A stretch of 64,000 bases of DNA from JAUVUV01 sp964548275 (GTDB lineage Bacteria > Gemmatimonadota > Glassbacteria > GWA2-58-10). The notes under the pieces are model-generated. The model was not told the DNA's origin. It made no database searches and worked only from the letters and a program-made list of their open reading frames with translations. Of this stretch, positions 59,625 through 64,000 are shown piece by piece. The position numbers and the translations under genes were made by a program. Position 1 is the first letter of the stretch, and each line of letters begins with the position of its first letter. Where the stretch lies: the NCBI GenBank assembly GCA_964548275.1, contig CAZJQI010000016.1, forward strand, positions 1-64,000, written 5' to 3'.

Positions 59625-60371
59625 ATGATTTGGAAAGAATACCACCATTTTCAGAGGGAGATAAATCACAGCAGAAAGATATCAGAAGGCGATCCCGCTG
59701 AAATCTGGGGGTGGGGTACTCCAGCCGGGAAAATACGCGCTGAAAGAAGAGGAGAACTCATTGCCGCCGGAGCGAGACTTCAGCCGGGGAAAGTGGCCCT
59801 GGAAATCGGCTGTGGCACCGGCATTTTTACAGAGATATTTGCCCTCTCGAAGGCACGAATAATAGCTGTCGATATCTCTCCGGAGCTTATCGAAATAGCC
59901 AGGAAAAAAGGACTGCCGGAGAAGGAAGTTATCTTCCTCGAAAAACCTTTCGAAGAATGCGATGTGGAGGGGCCTTTCGATGCTGTTATTGGCTCTTCCA
60001 TTCTGCATCATCTGGAACTTGAAGTCGCTATGAAGAAAGTGTTTGCCTTGCTTAAGCCAGGGGGAAAATTATCATTTGCAGAGCCTAACTATCTGAATCC
60101 CCAGATTTTTATCGAACGCCGGTTCCGCAGGTTTTTTGTGAGTGTATCTCCAGATGAAACGGCATTTATCAGGTGGAGTCTGAAATCGCTTTTGGAAAGG
60201 CTCGGTTTCACAAATATTAGGATAACTCCTTTCGATTGGCTGCACCCTTATACACCGGAATCACTGGTTGGAATGGTGAGCGTCTTGGGCAGATGGGTGG
60301 AAAAAGTTCCCATATTTAGGGAGTTTTCAGGATCATTATTAATCGAAGCAGCACGCCCGAAACAAAAATAG
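59625..60371 (+). CDS. SAM-dependent methyltransferase (class I)
   Basis: The 248 residues have motif I ALEIGCGTGIFTEIF, strand 2 IAVDISPELIEIA, and FDAVIGSSILHHLELEVAM. The N-terminal GDPAEIWGWGTPAGKIRAER is typical of the ubiE/SmtA-like subgroup. It follows the previous methyltransferase gene by 24 nt and belongs to the same transcript. Confidence 0.85.
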   Translation: MIWKEYHHFQREINHSRKISEGDPAEIWGWGTPAGKIRAERRGELIAAGARLQPGKVALEIGCGTGIFTEIFALSKARIIAVDISPELIEIARKKGLPEKEVIFLEKPFEECDVEGPFDAVIGSSILHHLELEVAMKKVFALLKPGGKLSFAEPNYLNPQIFIERRFRRFFVSVSPDETAFIRWSLKSLLERLGFTNIRITPFDWLHPYTPESLVGMVSVLGRWVEKVPIFREFSGSLLIEAARPKQK

Positions 60372-60456
60372 CTGTTTCGGTCGAAATTATAATATCTTAG
60401 AATCTAAATGGATGAACGAGAAACTGAGCAAAAAATATCTTCTGAGAGGAAATTAA

Positions 60457-61458
60457 TTGAAAAAAGCCCTTATTACAGGCATCACGGGCCAGGACGGCTC
60501 ATATCTGGCCGAACTCCTCCTGGAAAAAGGATACAAAGTCCATGGGATCATCCGCAGGGCTTCGACGTTCAATACCAGCCGGATAGATCACCTGTACAAG
60601 GACCCTCATCTCAACGGCGTCAGGTTGTTTTTACATTACGGCGACATCGCCGATTCCACCAACCTGATCAAGCTACTTTACAACATTCAGCCGGATGAAA
60701 TATATCACCTGGCCGCCCAGAGCCATGTCCGTGTCAGTTTCGATATTCCGGAATACACGGGGGACGTTACCGGGCTGAGTACCGTGCGAATACTCGAAGC
60801 GGTTCGGGAGACGGGCTGCAAAGCCAGGTTCTATCAGGCGAGCAGTTCGGAGATGTTCGGGAAAGTACAGGAAGTACCGCAACGGGAAACAACGCCATTT
60901 TGGCCGAGGAGTCCCTATGGGGCGGCGAAAGTGTACGCCTACTGGATAACGGCCAACTACAGGGAAAGCTACGGGATATTCGCCTGCAACGGCATTTTGT
61001 TCAACCATGAATCCCCACGCCGGGGCGAAACATTCGTGACACGTAAAATAACCCGGGCCGTGGCACGTATCAAAGAGGGCCTTCAGGACAAGTTGTATCT
61101 CGGTAACCTCAAGGCGAAACGAGACTGGGGTTACGCAAAGGAATACGTGGAATGCATGTGGCGAATGCTGCAACAGGATAAACCGGACGATTATGTGGTC
61201 GCTACGGGGGAAACCCATTCGGTGAAAGAGTTTCTGGAAGAGGCTTTCTCCTACGTGGGGCTGGACTGGAAAAAATATGTTGAAATCGATCCCAAGTATT
61301 ACCGCCCGGCAGAGGTCGATATGCTGGTGGGGGATGCGAGCAAAGCGAGAAATGTTCTGGGATGGGAACCCAAAGTGCGTTTCCGTGACCTGGCGCGTCT
61401 GATGGTGGATGCTGACATAGAGGACTTGCACCGCGGGTCTGCGAAATCGGAAGTATAG
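60457..61458 (+). CDS. gmd: GDP-mannose 4,6-dehydratase
   Basis: Gmd converts GDP-D-mannose to GDP-4-keto-6-deoxymannose. The 333 residues have TGITGQDGSYLAELLLEKGY at the N-terminus, RASTFNTSRIDHLY, SSSEMFGKVQEVPQ, the YGAAK motif (YxxxK) and NHESPRRGETFVTRKI. The start is TTG with AGAGGA 6-9 nt upstream. The product serves the next gene, GDP-fucose synthase, giving GDP-L-fucose or, with another reductase, GDP-rhamnose. Confidence 0.96.
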   Translation: MKKALITGITGQDGSYLAELLLEKGYKVHGIIRRASTFNTSRIDHLYKDPHLNGVRLFLHYGDIADSTNLIKLLYNIQPDEIYHLAAQSHVRVSFDIPEYTGDVTGLSTVRILEAVRETGCKARFYQASSSEMFGKVQEVPQRETTPFWPRSPYGAAKVYAYWITANYRESYGIFACNGILFNHESPRRGETFVTRKITRAVARIKEGLQDKLYLGNLKAKRDWGYAKEYVECMWRMLQQDKPDDYVVATGETHSVKEFLEEAFSYVGLDWKKYVEIDPKYYRPAEVDMLVGDASKARNVLGWEPKVRFRDLARLMVDADIEDLHRGSAKSEV

Positions 61459-61482
61459 GTTATTCCAAGGCGAAAACGAGAG

Positions 61483-62448
61483 ATGGAGATGGATTTATCA
61501 GATAAAACTGTCGTGGTTACCGGGGGAGCGGGTTTTCTCGGTTCGTTTCTGATAGAAAAGCTCAGGTCGGAAAGATGTGCAGATCTTTTCGTACCACGCT
61601 CGGCAGAGTACGACCTGCGTCAGGCGGATTCTATCATCAAGCTTTTCGAAGATACCAAACCGCAGGTGGTAATTCACCTGGCCGCAGTCGTGGGCGGCAT
61701 CGGGGCCAATCGGGCAAACCCTGGACGCTTTTTCTACGACAACGCAATCATGGGAATTCAGTTGATAGAATACGCCCGGCAATTCGGCGTGGAAAAGTTC
61801 GTGGCAATCGGAACGATATGCGCCTACCCCAAATATTCACCGATTCCGTTTAAAGAGGATAATCTCTGGGACGGTTATCCTGAAGAAACCAATGCTCCGT
61901 ACGGTCTTGCTAAAAAGATGATGCTGGTGCAGGCACAGGCTTACCGGCAGCAGTATGGTTTCAACGCAATCTACCTGCTACCGGTAAACCTTTACGGGCC
62001 CCGGGATAACTTCGATCTGGAAACTTCTCACGTGATACCGGCTATAATTAGGAAATGTGTGGAGGCGAAAGAGAAGGGAGAGGACAAGATAGTCCTCTGG
62101 GGTGACGGCTCCCCGACACGGGAATTCCTCTACGTGGAAGATGCAGCAGAAGGAATCGTTCTGGCCACCCGGAATTATGATGGAGAGCAGCCGGTCAACC
62201 TGGGTTCGGGTGAAGAAATTTCGATTCGGGAACTGACAAGACTCATAGTGGATGAAGTGGGTTACGAGGGCGAAATAGTGTGGGATACAACTAAACCCGG
62301 TGGCCAGCCAAGACGCTGTCTGGATGTGACCAGAGCGAGAGAATATTTCGGATTCAAAGCAAGAACCACTCTACGGGAAGGGATATCCAGAACTGTCTCC
62401 TGGTTCGTTGCCAACCGGGAGAAAATCAAAGAAATCAAATTCGATTGA
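61483..62448 (+). CDS. fcl: GDP-L-fucose synthase
   Basis: The enzyme epimerises and reduces the Gmd product to GDP-L-fucose. The 321 residues contain VVVTGGAGFLGSFLIEKL, AAVVGGIGANRANPG, the catalytic block GTICAYPKYSPIPFKED and YGLAKKMM (YxxxK). The gene lies 25 nt after gmd. A second Met (61489) is possible. GDP-fucose would be used by glycosyltransferases of the cluster. Confidence 0.95.
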   Translation: MEMDLSDKTVVVTGGAGFLGSFLIEKLRSERCADLFVPRSAEYDLRQADSIIKLFEDTKPQVVIHLAAVVGGIGANRANPGRFFYDNAIMGIQLIEYARQFGVEKFVAIGTICAYPKYSPIPFKEDNLWDGYPEETNAPYGLAKKMMLVQAQAYRQQYGFNAIYLLPVNLYGPRDNFDLETSHVIPAIIRKCVEAKEKGEDKIVLWGDGSPTREFLYVEDAAEGIVLATRNYDGEQPVNLGSGEEISIRELTRLIVDEVGYEGEIVWDTTKPGGQPRRCLDVTRAREYFGFKARTTLREGISRTVSWFVANREKIKEIKFD

Positions 62449-62635
62449 TAAGGCAAATCGGGTCTCTTGCGAAGATTGTCCGGAACCTGAGAGTTCGTTG
62501 TGAAGAGCAAATTCAGGGAATAAGATAATAACAACCCTTTTCTGATTTATCCGTTTGGGCTTCAATTCTGCCAATTTTACTGGCTTCAGCCGGTAGTAGT
62601 TGAGTGGAAAAACGAACCAGCCGAGACGATTTCGA

Positions 62636-63775
62636 ATGAAAAACTCTCTGGAAGATATAAAATTAACTCTGTTTTTTACCGGTGGAATGAGCCTGGGAAA
62701 ATGGAAAGAAATCGGGAATCTGGACAGGGAACTGGCTATTTATCACCGGATGGCTGGGAAGATCAAGAAAGTGAACCTGGTGACTTACGGCGGCAGCAAC
62801 GACCGGAAATTCGCAGGCGAACTCGGCCGGCTCGGCCTCATCCCGGCCAAATGGCACAACCGTCCAAAACTTACCGCCATGCATTTGATCCTTAGATATT
62901 TTCCGGTATTAATCGGCTCCGATGTGTTGAAAACCAATCAGATTCGCGGGGCTCAGATACCTGTTTGGTTAAAAAAAGCTTTCAAAAAGAAACTTATAGT
63001 GCGGTGCGGTTTTTTACACAGTTATTTTACCAGGCAGCAGACAGGGGATGAAAAGCGAATTGAGGACGCTGCGGCCCTTGAAAGACTGGCGTTCAAGGAA
63101 GCCGATCTGGCTGTAGTTACCTCGGACTGGCAACGCGATCTGATAGTAGATGACCATGATCTGGACCCTGCCAAGGTAAAAGTCATACCCAATTATGTTG
63201 TGTCGGATGTTTTTAAGCCGGATCCCGGGGCGGAGAAAAAATATGATCTTCTTTTTATCGGCAGAGGAGACAGGCAGAAAAATTTAATGAATCTGTTGAG
63301 AGCTCTCGAGCAACTTTATAAGGACGGAAAAACAGTCTCCTTGATGTTGGTCGGAAGTTGCAGCCGAAATATCGAATTAAGGCGGTTCATAGAAAAGAAA
63401 GGGTTGGAAGTTCAGTTTCAAGATCATTTGCCGAATTCTGAATTGCCTAGGGTGATTAACCAGACAAGGATATTTATCCTGCCTTCTCTTTACGAGGGCC
63501 ATCCGAAGGCGCTGCTGGAGGCGATGAGCTGCGGTGCGGCGTGTATTGGCACGAAAGTTGTAGGGATAAGTAATGTAATAGATCATCTTCAGAATGGCTA
63601 TCTCTGCCGAACCGATTACCAAAGCCTTGCCAGGGCGATAACTGAAGTTTTAAGTAACAGAGATTTACGAAAAAAAACAGGCCGGAAAGCTAGAAAATAT
63701 ATTGTTCGCAACTTCGATATTGAAAAAATCCTACAGAAAGAGCTTGAAGCTCTTGAAGAGGTGTTATCTGTTTGA
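62636..63775 (+). CDS. Glycosyltransferase family 4
   Basis: From Met 62636 (MKNSLEDIKL) the 379 residues have the GT-B fold. Family marks are KVKVIPNYVVSDVFKP, LLFIGRGDRQKNLMNLLRAL and EGHPKALLEAMSCGAAC, with the two donor-site glutamates (ExxxxxxxE). The frame opens earlier at a TTG (62600) in poor context. It probably transfers a sugar to the fucose-containing chain. Confidence 0.88.
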   Translation: MKNSLEDIKLTLFFTGGMSLGKWKEIGNLDRELAIYHRMAGKIKKVNLVTYGGSNDRKFAGELGRLGLIPAKWHNRPKLTAMHLILRYFPVLIGSDVLKTNQIRGAQIPVWLKKAFKKKLIVRCGFLHSYFTRQQTGDEKRIEDAAALERLAFKEADLAVVTSDWQRDLIVDDHDLDPAKVKVIPNYVVSDVFKPDPGAEKKYDLLFIGRGDRQKNLMNLLRALEQLYKDGKTVSLMLVGSCSRNIELRRFIEKKGLEVQFQDHLPNSELPRVINQTRIFILPSLYEGHPKALLEAMSCGAACIGTKVVGISNVIDHLQNGYLCRTDYQSLARAITEVLSNRDLRKKTGRKARKYIVRNFDIEKILQKELEALEEVLSV

Positions 63776-63849
63776 AATAAAAATTTTTTGTTGCTAAGAT
63801 CCGATAAAAAAAGCTGATTCTCACAACTTATATTAAACGGAATACAAAG

Positions 63850-64000
63850 ATGCAGAAAAACTTCGCTCTGATCGGTGTGGCCGGTTATATCGCACCCCGG
63901 CATTTGGCAGCTATTCATGAAACCGGCAACAGGCTTGTTGCCGCGATTGATCCGCATGATTCGGTCGGTATCCTGGACAGCTATTTTCATGAGGTGAGTT
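63850..64000 (+). CDS. Start of a WbpB/WlbA-type sugar-nucleotide dehydrogenase, cut by the window
   Basis: The ATG at 63850 opens 50 codons that run into the window end. The peptide (MQKNFALIGVAGYIAPRHLA, later AAIDPHDSVGILDSYF) is the N-terminal NAD site of the Gfo/Idh/MocA family and reads most like WbpB/WlbA, which oxidise UDP-GlcNAc-uronate derivatives in diNAcMan-uronate synthesis. If right, the cluster also makes a 2,3-diacetamido-uronic acid. The rest of the gene lies outside. Confidence 0.75.
   Translation, partial: MQKNFALIGVAGYIAPRHLAAIHETGNRLVAAIDPHDSVGILDSYFHEVS

Overview
The window reads as a chromosomal piece of an uncultivated, Gram-negative, free-living bacterium, most likely of the Fibrobacteres-Chlorobi-Bacteroidetes (FCB) group or a neighbouring candidate phylum (KSB1, Zixibacteria, Latescibacteria and Glassbacteria types). 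The main reason is three large secreted proteins that end in the ~95-residue tail with the NPFNPSTTI block, the VYNxRGQ strand and a final TRKMVILK-like strand. This is the sorting tail (type IX secretion-like, FlgD-Ig fold) typical of that group. A complete bacterial purine enzyme pair, EF-P/AccB/AccC, lipid enzymes and an O-antigen-like cluster argue against a plasmid or phage. No tRNA, rRNA, CRISPR array, insertion sequence or integrase was seen.

Layout. (1) 1-358: no gene, three strong palindromes. (2) 359-2875: efp-accB-accC operon (translation factor plus two acetyl-CoA carboxylase subunits). (3) 3243-18822: five consecutive secreted giants built from cohesin-like beta domains, dockerin-like calcium repeats, Ig/cadherin-like repeats and type IX-like tails; this looks like a cell-surface cohesin-dockerin assembly and is the most striking part of the window. 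(4) 18912-22799: YtxH-like and DUF948-like envelope proteins, NAD synthetase preceded by an internally deleted amidohydrolase remnant, thioredoxin, a phosphatidylinositol-phosphate-synthase-like enzyme and thymidylate kinase. (5) 22832-32053: a GAF-GspE/PilB ATPase divergent from an operon coding for an ExeA-like AAA ATPase with three zinc ribbons, a membrane-anchored protein and a TPR-formylglycine-enzyme-like protein, followed by a TPR protein. (6) 32074-39131: a heterodimeric ABC exporter with one degenerate ATP site, homocysteine methyltransferase, adenosine deaminase and a LysR regulator, with a striking four-way-junction palindrome at 36938-37020. (7) 39782-45201: myo-inositol-1-phosphate synthase, PurL with two PurS-like domains, and PurQ. 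(8) 45240-64000: a long surface-polysaccharide cluster with six methyltransferase domains, sugar-nucleotide enzymes (PseB-like dehydratase, GDP-mannose dehydratase, GDP-fucose synthase, the start of a WbpB/WlbA-type dehydrogenase), glycosyltransferases of three folds and an ABC flippase.

How the parts fit together. The inositol synthase (39782) and the phosphatidyltransferase (21512) together could supply inositol phospholipids. The surface proteins of region 3 need a secretion and anchoring apparatus that is not encoded here. The polysaccharide cluster would make a methylated, fucose-containing surface glycan, which could serve as the anchor to which type IX-like tails are attached, although this link is inference. 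Several genes have better starts than the longest open frame; the chosen starts are explained in each entry. Small genes and remnants found by reading the sequence are 25220-25375, 20625-20852 (amidohydrolase remnant), 53086-53280 (SGNH-hydrolase remnant), 4362-4555 (two tiny overlapping frames) and the truncated gene at 63850-64000.
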